Assembly (NCBI GenBank): GCA_023398815.1 | Contig: JAEWRW010000028.1 | Coordinates: 168,156-232,155, forward strand | Reading direction: 5' to 3' | DNA length: 64,000 nucleotides | Source: Bacillota bacterium | Lineage (GTDB): Bacteria; Bacillota; Clostridia; Christensenellales; UMGS416 | In this document: positions 7,377 through 15,716 of the stretch, in pieces | Layout: every line of letters starts with the position of its first letter | Numbering within the stretch: the stretch's first letter is position 1 | The notes under the pieces: model-generated | Databases searched by the model: none | What the model was told of the DNA's origin: nothing | What the model saw: the letters and a program-made list of their open reading frames with translations, nothing else | Made by a program: the position numbers and the translations under genes

Positions 7377-9521
7377 TCAGAGCTCCTTCATAGTGAGGGA
7401 GATGCGCTTGCGCATGGGGTCGATCTCCAGCACCTTCACACGCACCACATCCCCCACCCGCACAGCATCCAGCGGGCTGCGTACAAAGCGGCCCAACTGA
7501 GAGACGTGTACCAGGCCATCCTGGTGGACGCCGATGTCCACAAACGCGCCAAAGTCGGCGACGTTGCGCACCGTGCCCCGCAGCACCATGCCAGGCCGTA
7601 GGTCTTTCATCTCCAGCACTTCGCTCGATAGGATCGGCTTGGGCAGCTCGTCGCGGGGGTCACGGCCGGGCTTGGCCAGCTCCCCAGCAATGTCGAGGAG
7701 CGTGGGGACACCCACGCCCACCTGCGCAGCAAGCTCTTCTGCCCCACGGGCACGAACTTCCTCCGGCAGGTCGCCCAACTTCCGGGCCGTAACGTCTGCC
7801 AGCGACCGCCCGAGCAGGACCAGCAGCCGTTCGGCGGCGGCGTAGGATTCGGGGTGCACGCCGGTGTTATCAAGAGGATGGTCGGACCCGGCAATGCGCA
7901 GGAACCCCGCACACTGCTCAAAGGCCTTCTCGCCCAGCTTCTTCACCTTTTTCAGTTCCCGCCGGCTGCGGATGCGCCCGACTTCAGCGCGGTACGCCAC
8001 GAGGTTGGCGGCCACCGTTTGGTTGATGCCCGACACATACCGCAGTAGCGAAGGGGACGCGGTATTGACGTCCACCCCTACGGCGTTGACGCAATCCTCC
8101 ACCACGCCGCCCAGCGTTTCGTCCAGCCGCTTCTGGTTGAGGTCGTGCTGGTACTGCCCCACCCCAATGGCCTTAGGATCGATCTTGACCAGCTCAGCCA
8201 GCGGGTCTTGCAGGCGGCGGGCGATGGAGACGGCGCTGCGCAGGCTCACATCAAACTGCGGAAACTCCTGGGCCGCCAGCTCCGACGCCGAGTAGACAGA
8301 GGCCCCCGCCTCGCTGACGATGACATAGTACACCTTCTGTGGCAGACGACGGATGCAATCGGCCACGAACTGCTCACTCTCTCGGCTGGCGGTGCCATTG
8401 CCAATGGCGATGATCTCGATGCCGTAGCGGTTCACAAGGTCGGTCACCACCTTGGCAGCTTCCTCGGTGCGGCTTTGGGGCGGTGTGGGGTAAATGACGC
8501 CGGTGTACAGGACATTGCCAATCTCATCGACGACGGCCAGCTTGCAGCCGGTGCGGTAGGCCGGGTCGAACCCCAGCACCGCGTGGGCCTTGACCGGTGG
8601 CTGCAGCAGCAAGCCCTTGAGGTTGGTGGCAAACACGCCGATGGCCTGGTCGGAGGCACGCTCCGTGAGGATGGTGCGAATCTCGTTGGCAATGGAAGGG
8701 GCGATGAGACGGGCATAGCTGTCTTCCACCGCCGCCTCCACCACCTTGGCCATGGCGCAGGAACCCTTGACGACCTTACGCTTGAGGATGCCCAGAATGA
8801 TGGCTTCGGGCGCTTCCAGCTTCACCTGCAGGAAGCCCTCCCGCTCGCCCCGGTCCACCGCTGACACCCGGTGGGGCGCGATGCGGCCCACCGTCTCCCG
8901 GTAGTCGTAGTACATGCGGTAGGCCGAGTCCTCCTTCTTCTTGGCAGAGGTGATGAGAATGCCCTCCCGCAGTGTTAAGTCGCGGATGAAGCGACGGTGG
9001 TCGGCGTTGTCGGCCACGCCCTCAGCGATGATGTCCTGCGCACCGGCCAGCGCGTCCTCCACCGTGTTGACGCCCAGGGCGGGGTTGACGAAAGGCAGAG
9101 CCTCCTTCTGAGGGCTCTTCTGCGGGCTCTGTTGCAATACAATATCCGCCAGTGGCTCCAGCCCGCGCTCCCGGGCGATGGAAGCGCGAGTGCGCCGCTT
9201 GGGGCGGAATGGACGGTAGATGTCATCAAGCTCGGTCAGCGTCTCCGCCCCATCCACTGCCGCCGCCACTTCCGGCGTCAACTTCCCCTGCTCGCCAATG
9301 AGGCGGTGCACCTCAGCGCGGCGCTCCTCCACCGCCCGCAACGCGACCAGCCGCTCATGAAGCCGCCGCAGCACCTGGTCGTCCAGCGACCCGGTCACTT
9401 CCTTGCGGTAACGGGCGATGAAGGGGATGGTGTTGCCCTCGTCGATGAGGCGCACGGTACTGCGCACCTGTTCGGCCCGCAGTTCAAATTCCTGTTTTAG
9501 GATGCTCTCAATGTCGCGCAT
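7377..9521 (-). CDS. tex: Tex family RNA-binding protein (S1 domain)
   Basis: The ATG at 9521 behind GGAGGA gives 714 residues, the usual Tex length. The order is a helical N-terminal region, a YqgF-like RNase H fold in the middle (GFDPAYRTGCKLAVVDE and IAIGNGTASRESE), helix-hairpin-helix segments (VDVNTASPSLLRYVSG) and a C-terminal S1 domain (VADFGAFVDIGVHQDGLVHVS). Tex binds RNA and influences transcription and stress responses. The reading frame stays open to 10232, but that extension overlaps the ricT gene in another frame and is low-complexity, so it is not coding. It has its own promoter at 9551-9580. Confidence 0.95.
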   Translation of the reverse strand: MRDIESILKQEFELRAEQVRSTVRLIDEGNTIPFIARYRKEVTGSLDDQVLRRLHERLVALRAVEERRAEVHRLIGEQGKLTPEVAAAVDGAETLTELDDIYRPFRPKRRTRASIARERGLEPLADIVLQQSPQKSPQKEALPFVNPALGVNTVEDALAGAQDIIAEGVADNADHRRFIRDLTLREGILITSAKKKEDSAYRMYYDYRETVGRIAPHRVSAVDRGEREGFLQVKLEAPEAIILGILKRKVVKGSCAMAKVVEAAVEDSYARLIAPSIANEIRTILTERASDQAIGVFATNLKGLLLQPPVKAHAVLGFDPAYRTGCKLAVVDEIGNVLYTGVIYPTPPQSRTEEAAKVVTDLVNRYGIEIIAIGNGTASRESEQFVADCIRRLPQKVYYVIVSEAGASVYSASELAAQEFPQFDVSLRSAVSIARRLQDPLAELVKIDPKAIGVGQYQHDLNQKRLDETLGGVVEDCVNAVGVDVNTASPSLLRYVSGINQTVAANLVAYRAEVGRIRSRRELKKVKKLGEKAFEQCAGFLRIAGSDHPLDNTGVHPESYAAAERLLVLLGRSLADVTARKLGDLPEEVRARGAEELAAQVGVGVPTLLDIAGELAKPGRDPRDELPKPILSSEVLEMKDLRPGMVLRGTVRNVADFGAFVDIGVHQDGLVHVSQLGRFVRSPLDAVRVGDVVRVKVLEIDPMRKRISLTMKEL

Positions 9522-9550
9522 GGTTCCTCCGCTTGACGTGGTTCGGATGC

Positions 9551-9580
9551 AGTATAGCACAAGGTGGGCGCTCTTGTCAG
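9551..9580 (-). promoter_or_regulatory. Promoter of tex
   Basis: On the minus strand CTGACA (9575-9580) is followed after 18 bp by TATACT (9551-9556), preceded by TGC (extended -10). It lies between the ricT terminator and the tex start, so tex is transcribed separately. Confidence 0.75.
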
Positions 9581-9593
9581 GCGGCGTACCCAC

Positions 9594-9630
9594 AAAGAAA
9601 GAACCCCGCGCGATGGTTCGCGTGGGGTTC
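9594..9630 (-). terminator. Rho-independent terminator after ricT
   Basis: Inverted repeat 9601-9611 / 9620-9630 with a G-T pair, followed on the minus strand by TTTCTTT. It starts 6 nt beyond the ricT stop. Confidence 0.85.
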
Positions 9631-9636
9631 GCACAA

Positions 9637-10986
9637 TTACTGCTGGGGCGCGGGCGCACCGCCGCCCGAGGGGCCGGGTGCTCCACCGGGAGCGCCACCG
9701 CCACCGCGGTTGCCGCCGCGATGCCGCCGCCCACCCCTGCGGCGGCGGCGCTTGGCCGGGGCCTGGGGGTCCGCACCACTGTCGGGTTGCGTCGTTTCCG
9801 CTTCTTCGCCGTCGTCATCCTCATCGCCAGGCTCCACCGGCGCGGGCTTGACCGGTGCAGCCGGTCGTGCTGGTTGGGATTGGCGGCGCTCCTGAGCACG
9901 CTTTTCCTTCTCCGCCCGGATGATGGCATCCACCGCCCGGCGGGTCTCGTCATCGGCGGCATTGGGCGTGGCAGCCGGGGCGGCCACCGTACTTTCCGGC
10001 GCGACGGGCTGTTCAGCGGGTTCCGCTGCCGGTTGGGAGGGCGTGACAAAGCGGTCGGTGGAGTAGTCAGGGAACTCCTCCTCCTTGTTCTTGGCGCGGT
10101 TGAGGTTCTGAATATAGGCAGCCTTGGCCAGCGTGGCCCGCGCCCGTCCGCCGGACGATTCCCACTCGGCAATGCCACCTTCATTGGTCTCGGTGATTTC
10201 CTCCAGCGCATATTCCCGGAATTCCGGTTCATCCCCCCGTAGGCGCACCTTGAGCTTCTCCTTTACGATGAGCGCCTCCACCACGGTGGCGGGGCCTTCG
10301 GGCGTCATCACCAGCGTGCCGCGCTTGGGGCTGCGCTTGAGCGTTTCGGCGTAGTGGTTCTGCTCATAATTGAGGCAGCACATCAGCCGGCCGCAAAGGC
10401 CGGAAATCTTGGTCGGGTTGAGCGAGAGGTTCTGATCCTTGGCCATGCGGATGGAGACGGGGCTGAAGTCCGTCAGGAACGCCTTGCAGCAGGCCTCCCG
10501 CCCACAGGGGCCAAGACCACCCAGCATCTTCACTTCATCCCGTACGCCGATCTGCCGCAACTCAATGCGGGTGCGGAACACGGCGGCCAAGTCACGCACC
10601 AGGGCGCGGAAGTCCACCCGTCCATCGGCGGTGAAGTAAAAGATGATCTTGCTGCCGTCGAAGGAATACTCGACGTTGACGAGCTTCATCTCCAGGTTGT
10701 GCAGGCGCACCTTCTCCTCACACACCTCCAAGGCGTGGCGCTCCTTGTCGGCACGCTCCCGCACAACGCGCAGATCGTCCTCGGTGGCACGGCGGAGCAC
10801 CGGCTTGAGCGGCGTGGCAAGCTGGTCGTCGGGCACCTCACGGGGGGCCTGCATCACCTCGCCGCACTCCTTGCCCTGGGCAGTCTCCACGATGACCCAA
10901 TCCCCCTGGGCCAGTTCCAACGCGTTGGGGTCAAACGAGTACACTTTGCCCGCTTCCTTGAAGCGGACGCCTACTATGGTATGCAT
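9637..10986 (-). CDS. ricT: RicT (YaaT), PSP1-domain Fe-S protein with a long Arg/Gly/Pro-rich tail
   Basis: A 449-residue protein. Residues 1-270 are the PSP1 domain found in RicT/YaaT, with the two cysteine clusters GPCGREACC (159-167) and GLCGRLMCC (196-204) expected to bind a 4Fe-4S cluster in the RicAFT complex. In Bacillus that complex guides RNase Y mRNA processing and affects sporulation. Residues 275-449 are an extra low-complexity tail: Ala/Pro-rich, then acidic, then an Arg-rich and RGG-like end (412-430). Bacillus RicT is about 275 residues, so this tail is unusual and could bind RNA. It follows holB by 9 nt, with AGGAGG inside the last holB codons. Confidence 0.92.
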   Translation of the reverse strand: MHTIVGVRFKEAGKVYSFDPNALELAQGDWVIVETAQGKECGEVMQAPREVPDDQLATPLKPVLRRATEDDLRVVRERADKERHALEVCEEKVRLHNLEMKLVNVEYSFDGSKIIFYFTADGRVDFRALVRDLAAVFRTRIELRQIGVRDEVKMLGGLGPCGREACCKAFLTDFSPVSIRMAKDQNLSLNPTKISGLCGRLMCCLNYEQNHYAETLKRSPKRGTLVMTPEGPATVVEALIVKEKLKVRLRGDEPEFREYALEEITETNEGGIAEWESSGGRARATLAKAAYIQNLNRAKNKEEEFPDYSTDRFVTPSQPAAEPAEQPVAPESTVAAPAATPNAADDETRRAVDAIIRAEKEKRAQERRQSQPARPAAPVKPAPVEPGDEDDDGEEAETTQPDSGADPQAPAKRRRRRGGRRHRGGNRGGGGAPGGAPGPSGGGAPAPQQ

Positions 10987-10995
10987 ATGCTATTA

Positions 10996-11985
10996 TTATC
11001 CTCCTGCCAATTGCAGCAACAAGTGATCGGTTGCAACGGTATACATGGCGTTGCCGTCCAAAGCCCGCCGGGCCTGGGCACAGGCCGCCAGCATGGTCTC
11101 CAGCCGCGCGCCATCGAGCGTTGGCAAGGCCCTGCCCACCGCGCCGGTCAGCTTTGGCGCCTGGGCCGAAAGCTGGGCGAGACGCGCGTCCCGCAGGGCG
11201 CACTCCCACAGCAGCAGCACATCGCCCACCCGGGCGCGGCGCTCCTGTAGGAAACGCATGGCCTGGGCCAGGCCGCCGCCGGCGGCCAGCAAATCCAGCG
11301 TGCGCAGGGCGTCCTGCCGCAGGGGCCAATAGTCCTCATCCCCCAGCAGGGCAAGCGCCCGGCCGGGGCTGCCGTCAGCGATGGCGGCGGCGTGCCTCGC
11401 CCGCTCGTCGCCATCATGGCCATGCCGCGCCAGCACCGTCAGCACATCGGCGGGTGACAGCCGTGCGAGCTTGACCACCGTGCAGCGGGATTGAATCGTG
11501 GGCAGCAATGCCGACAGTGAGTCCGTCAGCAGCACAAGCACCACGTGGGGCGGCGGTTCCTCCAGGGTCTTGAGCAGGGCGTTCTGCGCCTGCACGGTCA
11601 TATCCTGGGCTTCCTCCACCACCACGACGACGCGGCCACCCTCGTAGGGTTTCATATCAATCAGCCGTTGCAGCCCCCGGGCGTCCTCAACGCCAAGCGC
11701 CTTGCCCGGTTCGGCCGGCCGTATCACGTGCAGGTCAGGGTGGCTCTGGGCCAGCGCCTTCCGGCACGACGAACAATGGTTGCAGGGTTTGTCAGAAAGG
11801 CTCTGGCACAGCAGTGCGCGGGCATAGAGCGCCGCCACCGTGCGCTTGCCAGAGCCCGATGGCCCCAACACAAGTAGGGCATGGGCAACCGTGCCCCGTG
11901 CAAGCGGCGCCAGCAGGCGGGCTTTCAGGGTCGGTTGCCCAATCAAATCGTCAAAGGTTATGGGTTGGTCGTTCTGCGCTGCCAA
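10996..11985 (-). CDS. holB: DNA polymerase III delta prime subunit
   Basis: A clamp-loader AAA+ subunit of 329 residues. Walker A GPSGSGKRT is at 41-49, a four-Cys zinc module at C60, C68, C71 and C74, and a sensor/SRC motif appears in TIQSRC. No ATG exists in the proper region. The best start is a TTG at 11985, which follows AAGGTG and lies 7 nt after the darA stop codon. The open frame up to 12144 overlaps darA and is spurious. The order darA - holB - ricT matches Bacillus subtilis yaaQ - holB - yaaT. The tmk and yabA genes that flank it there are absent here. Confidence 0.9.
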   Translation of the reverse strand: MAAQNDQPITFDDLIGQPTLKARLLAPLARGTVAHALLVLGPSGSGKRTVAALYARALLCQSLSDKPCNHCSSCRKALAQSHPDLHVIRPAEPGKALGVEDARGLQRLIDMKPYEGGRVVVVVEEAQDMTVQAQNALLKTLEEPPPHVVLVLLTDSLSALLPTIQSRCTVVKLARLSPADVLTVLARHGHDGDERARHAAAIADGSPGRALALLGDEDYWPLRQDALRTLDLLAAGGGLAQAMRFLQERRARVGDVLLLWECALRDARLAQLSAQAPKLTGAVGRALPTLDGARLETMLAACAQARRALDGNAMYTVATDHLLLQLAGG

Positions 11986-11992
11986 CGGATGG

Positions 11993-12322
11993 TTACACCT
12001 TCTTGAACTGTTCGACGTCCATGACGAACACGGTGGCGCCGCCGACCACGACCTCGACCGGGTAGGGTACATACATGCCGGAGGAGCCCGCCACCGGCGA
12101 GGGCGACGTGGCGATCTGCTTGCGGCTCTTGCACACCTTTTCAATGACGCCCATGGCGCCCTGCAACTTGTCGTCAGACACGCCGACCAGCAGTGTCGTG
12201 TTGCCGGCCCGCAGGAAACCGCCTGTCGTCGCCAGTTTCGTCACGCCGTAACCGTCGCTCATCAGGGCGCTGACCAGTCTGCCGGAATCCTCGTCCTGTA
12301 CAATCGCAATGACCAATTTCAT
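11993..12322 (-). CDS. darA: Cyclic-di-AMP receptor DarA (PII-like)
   Basis: The ATG at 12322 follows AAGGAGG and gives 109 residues, exactly the DarA/YaaQ length. The ferredoxin-like PII-type fold is recognisable: KLVIAIVQDEDS at the start, the loop TTGGFLRAGNTTLLVGV that contacts the nucleotide, and a C-terminal GGATVFVMDVEQF strand. DarA binds c-di-AMP, and its downstream partner is not known. It is the first gene of the darA-holB-ricT operon and has a near-consensus promoter. The 36-residue extension upstream of this ATG has no ribosome binding site. Confidence 0.95.
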   Translation of the reverse strand: MKLVIAIVQDEDSGRLVSALMSDGYGVTKLATTGGFLRAGNTTLLVGVSDDKLQGAMGVIEKVCKSRKQIATSPSPVAGSSGMYVPYPVEVVVGGATVFVMDVEQFKKV

Positions 12323-12401
12323 AGGGGTTCCTCCTTTTTGTTGAGAGGCCATCCTCGTGTTTTGCTTTCGCACCGACGGCACCGCCGTCTGGCTTGTACC
12401 T

Positions 12402-12430
12402 ATTATAGCGCAGCGAGTGTGCTTTGGCAA
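12402..12430 (-). promoter_or_regulatory. Strong promoter of the darA-holB-ricT operon
   Basis: On the minus strand TTGCCA (12425-12430, five of six consensus positions) is followed after exactly 17 bp by TATAAT (12402-12407), giving an untranslated leader of about 70 nt. Confidence 0.88.
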
Positions 12431-12477
12431 ACCAGAGCGAGCCCAAACGGTACTTATATCACAATATTACCATGTAT

Positions 12478-12498
12478 TTCCCTGTTTGCAACGGGGAA
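12478..12498 (-). terminator. Weak hairpin downstream of the six-gene operon
   Basis: A 9-bp imperfect stem (TTCCC and GTT paired across a 3-nt loop, one mismatch) lies 37 nt past the uroD-like stop. No T-run follows, so termination here is doubtful. Confidence 0.3.
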
Positions 12499-12535
12499 TT
12501 CCGACGGTTTCTGCCGAATGGTGCGAACCACGCCC

Positions 12536-13597
12536 TCAGTAGCGGCCCACTTCCTTAACCAGGGCGACGATGCGGCGGAAATCAGCAAGCGACACGGTAT
12601 TGGGGATGGAGTGATCGGAGGAGAAGATGTATCCCCCGTTTTGCTTCATCAGCGGCACCACGCGGCGGATTTCTTCCTCAATTGCCTCGGGCTTATCCCA
12701 CAGGACGGCGTTGACCCCGCCGTGGAAGGTCAGCCGGTCGCCATACATTCCCTTGAGCTTGACCGGATCCATGCCAGCCTTAACTTCCACGGGATTGAGG
12801 ACATCGATGCCGCAATCCAGGATGTCAGGCAGCAGGGGCTCGATGAACCCGCAGGAGTGAAGCTCGGCCTTGATGCCGTGGGCATGGGCCCACTCCACCG
12901 CCCGCCGGTGGGCCGGCTGCAGAATCGTCCGGTAGGTATTGCGGGAGAAGAACGGCGTGTGCTTGTAGCCCATGTCGTCGTACCAGAAGATGGAATCGAA
13001 GTGATAGCCCCTCTCCCACACCTTGTCAAAGAGGGCGATGGTGGTATCGAGGTAGTGGTTGACCATGTCAATGATCCACTCAGGGTCCTCCATCATGCCG
13101 ATGAGGACCGTCTCCATCCCCGCCATCCAGGAGTGGAGAACGTCGTAGCCAAACCAGAATGTGCCGGTGATCCAGCGCCCCTCCTGCCGCCAGCGGCGGT
13201 AGTTGCGTTCCAGCGCTGCCCAGTCCACCCGGTCCTCGGTGGGCACCATGCGGGCTTTGGCCTCCCGCCAGGCGTCGGGGGTGTTGACCTTGTAGCCCAG
13301 GAACTCCGGCGTGGAGTCGATGATGCCACGGCGCTCGCGGATCGTCACGCCCCAGGGGGTCGTCACAATGCGGTACTCCTCGGTCTCCTCCAGCACCTCT
13401 TCGGGGTAGCGGGGGCTGTTGTCGATGCCGATGTTGGCGAAGAGATCCACATCGAAGAAGCGGTCCCACTCGGCGTCGGCGGGCATCCCCTCAGCCTGCC
13501 AGCGCTGCAATGTGCCCCTCCACGGTGTGTCGGTGATGGGAATGCGATCGGCCTCTTTGTGCTCGATCATGCGGAGAACCCGTTCCTGTGTCGTCAT
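12536..13597 (-). CDS. Uroporphyrinogen decarboxylase (URO-D) family protein, methyltransferase-like
   Basis: A 353-residue member of the URO-D/MtaA superfamily. The start MTTQERVLRMIEHKEADRIP is typical of the non-haem branch. Residues in ELHSCGF match the H-x-C zinc site used by corrinoid methyltransferases, though the usual third distal Cys is not evident. The ATG at 13597 is 6 nt after AGGAGG, while the ATG at 13603 abuts it. It is the last gene of the six-gene operon. No haem genes and no corrinoid protein are near, so haem synthesis is unlikely. Demethylation or decarboxylation of a small molecule is a reasonable guess but not shown. Confidence 0.8.
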   Translation of the reverse strand: MTTQERVLRMIEHKEADRIPITDTPWRGTLQRWQAEGMPADAEWDRFFDVDLFANIGIDNSPRYPEEVLEETEEYRIVTTPWGVTIRERRGIIDSTPEFLGYKVNTPDAWREAKARMVPTEDRVDWAALERNYRRWRQEGRWITGTFWFGYDVLHSWMAGMETVLIGMMEDPEWIIDMVNHYLDTTIALFDKVWERGYHFDSIFWYDDMGYKHTPFFSRNTYRTILQPAHRRAVEWAHAHGIKAELHSCGFIEPLLPDILDCGIDVLNPVEVKAGMDPVKLKGMYGDRLTFHGGVNAVLWDKPEAIEEEIRRVVPLMKQNGGYIFSSDHSIPNTVSLADFRRIVALVKEVGRY

Positions 13598-13618
13598 GGT
13601 CATCCTCCTGCCCCGCGC

Positions 13619-14746
13619 TCAGCGCTCTTTGAGTTGCTTGCCGTATACCCGACGCCGACGATGCCGCCGGTGTTCAAAGTGCTTCCACTGGGCCTGCACC
13701 TGCTCGTTCGTCTCCAACTCCGGCATGGCGATGGCATACCGATACCCCTGGGCCAGTGCCTCGCGCAGGATGGAGGTCAGCAACAGCGCGTTGACGCCCA
13801 TGTTCTGGTAGCAGGGGCGCACCGCCACCAGATACAGGTCCAGAATGTCATTGTGCCGGATGGCGCGCAGAACCGGAATGAAGCCGAAGGGCAACAGTCG
13901 CCCGCCGTTGCGGCGCATGGCCTTGGAGAGGGACGGCAGGCAGATGCCCACGGCGGCGACGCGGCCTTCCTTATCCAACACCACCTTGATGAAGTGGGGA
14001 TTGACGAAACCAAAGAACTGATCGATGTATTGCTTCACCTCGTGCTCGGTCAGCGGCACGTAGCCGTAGAGGTGGCGATAGGCCTCCATGAGGACGTCAA
14101 AAATCTCCTTGGCCCAGGGCAGAATCTCCTTGTTGCGGTGGAAATCGAGGAGACGGAACCCTCCCTTGGCCACCACCATCTGGGCGATGCGCTCGAGGCG
14201 CTCGTCTGGCTTCTCCGGCACCTTGATCTCAAGCTCAATCCAGTCGGCTTCCTTGGCGTAGCCCAAGGCCTCCAGGTGCTGCATGTAGTAGGGATAATTG
14301 TAGTAAGTGACAAAGCCGGAAATCTCCTCGAAGCCCTCGATGAGCATGCCTTCCTTGTCCATGTCGGTGAAGCCCATGGGGCCGACGATCTCGTTCATCC
14401 CCTGCTGGGCAGCCCACTGCTCGGCTTCTGCCAGCAGGGCGGCCGATACCTCGGGGTCGTCGATGAAATCCAACCGGGAGAAACGAGCCTGGCGCTTGTT
14501 CCAGGCTTTGTTGACGTTGTGATTGACCAGAGCCATGACGCGCCCCACCAGCTTACCGTCCTTCCATGCCAGCCACTTGTCGGCCACGCTGTGCTCAAAG
14601 GCCGGGTTCTTCTTGGGGTTCAGGCTGTTCTTTTCATCCATGTACAGGTCGGGGACATACCAGGAGTTGCCAGCATAGAGCTTGTTGGGAAATTGCAGAA
14701 AGCGCCGAAGATCTCGCGCGGTGCGAACCGGTGTGATGGTAACCAT
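13619..14746 (-). CDS. YghO-like GNAT-fold acyltransferase
   Basis: A 375-residue soluble protein similar to Escherichia coli YghO. The N-terminal part includes an FPNKLY...WYVPDLY stretch, and the C-terminal half is GNAT-like (about 200-360) with a conserved segment LVAVRPCYQNMGVNALL resembling an acyl-CoA-binding loop. The very end is Arg/His-rich. Substrate and biological role are unknown in the family. It starts 4 nt after the EamA stop, and its AAAGGAG ribosome binding site is formed by the last codons of that gene. It is therefore an internal cistron of the glycerate kinase operon. Confidence 0.75.
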   Translation of the reverse strand: MVTITPVRTARDLRRFLQFPNKLYAGNSWYVPDLYMDEKNSLNPKKNPAFEHSVADKWLAWKDGKLVGRVMALVNHNVNKAWNKRQARFSRLDFIDDPEVSAALLAEAEQWAAQQGMNEIVGPMGFTDMDKEGMLIEGFEEISGFVTYYNYPYYMQHLEALGYAKEADWIELEIKVPEKPDERLERIAQMVVAKGGFRLLDFHRNKEILPWAKEIFDVLMEAYRHLYGYVPLTEHEVKQYIDQFFGFVNPHFIKVVLDKEGRVAAVGICLPSLSKAMRRNGGRLLPFGFIPVLRAIRHNDILDLYLVAVRPCYQNMGVNALLLTSILREALAQGYRYAIAMPELETNEQVQAQWKHFEHRRHRRRRVYGKQLKER

Positions 14747-14750
14747 GGAA

Positions 14751-15716
14751 TCACTCCTTTGGCATCAATTCCTGTGTAACGCCCGTGCCAGCCTCCATCG
14801 CACGGCGACGGTTCTGGCGTGTCTGCTCCAGCATGTACCACAGCATGCCCGCCATGGTGACCAGGCCGCCCATCAGCAGGAAGATGGAAGGGCGGTCGCC
14901 CAGCAGGAAGAAGGCCCACGTGCCCGTGATGAGCGGCTGCACCAGCATCATGATGGACGCGGTGGACGTGGGGATGTGCCCCAGAGACCAATTGACGATG
15001 GTGTGCCCAAAGAACGTGGAGCACACCACAATGACGCCCACATCCAGGAAGAGCCTGGGTGCGTAGGGCGCGAAGGACCAGCCGGACACCAAGATGAATA
15101 CGGCCAGCAACACCGCGCTGATGCCGTATACCCCGGTGGTGTAGGTATTGACCGTATAACGGGAGCGCATCTCCCGCCCGACGAGCATATAGCCGGAGAA
15201 GAGCAGCGCCCCCAGCAGAGCCAGCAGGTCACCGGTGATGTTGCCCTCCCGCCGCAGGAGCGAATTGGCCCCAACGAGCAGGATACCAAGGAAGCACACC
15301 GCCACCCCCATGAGACTGCGGCGCGAGTACCGCACGCCGAAGAGGAAACGGTCGCCAATGAGGGTGAACACCGGGTGGGCGCAGACCAGCACCATGGAGC
15401 CAAAGGTGGAGGTAAACTTGAGCGACTGCACCCACACATAGAAATGGAGTGCCAGGAACACCCCGGACGTGGCCAGCAGCAGCATGTCCTTGCGGGAGGA
15501 CACGAGCTGGCGCAGCTCCTGTCTGCCCCGGGCGGAGAATACCACGAAGGGCAGCGTGCAGAGCGCAGCGGTGCTCAGCCGCCAGAAGTTGATGACAGCC
15601 GCCGGCATGCCGCCGGCCATGATGATCTTGTTCATCGGGGCAGAGACGCCCATCATCAGGATGCTGAACCCCAGCGCCAGATACACCGGCAGCTTGTTCT
15701 GTTCGTCGTGTTTCAT
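14751..15716 (-). CDS. EamA/DMT family permease
   Basis: A 321-residue inner-membrane protein with about ten hydrophobic segments arranged as two EamA repeats, the standard drug/metabolite transporter layout. Its start overlaps the CheB-like gene's stop as ATGA, and AGGAG precedes the ATG. The frame remains open to 15917, but that stretch lies over the CheB-like gene. Family members export or import amino acids, sugar derivatives or metabolites. Placed within the operon, it likely moves the substrate or product of the glycerate kinase/UroD-like enzymes, but direction and ligand are unknown. Confidence 0.88.
   Translation of the reverse strand: MKHDEQNKLPVYLALGFSILMMGVSAPMNKIIMAGGMPAAVINFWRLSTAALCTLPFVVFSARGRQELRQLVSSRKDMLLLATSGVFLALHFYVWVQSLKFTSTFGSMVLVCAHPVFTLIGDRFLFGVRYSRRSLMGVAVCFLGILLVGANSLLRREGNITGDLLALLGALLFSGYMLVGREMRSRYTVNTYTTGVYGISAVLLAVFILVSGWSFAPYAPRLFLDVGVIVVCSTFFGHTIVNWSLGHIPTSTASIMMLVQPLITGTWAFFLLGDRPSIFLLMGGLVTMAGMLWYMLEQTRQNRRRAMEAGTGVTQELMPKE

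Noticed and set aside
9522..10232. In-frame 237-codon upstream extension of tex
   Set aside because: It lies antiphase over the tail of ricT, is low-complexity, and the ATG at 9521 has a good ribosome binding site, a promoter upstream and the normal Tex N-terminus.
12536..13597. Haem-pathway HemE
   Set aside because: The sequence is of the divergent URO-D/MtaA branch, and no haem genes are adjacent.
11840..14779. Long plus-strand open frame of 979 codons
   Set aside because: It runs antisense through holB, darA, the UroD-like and the YghO-like genes; GC-rich codon use creates such shadows. It has no family features and no ribosome binding site.
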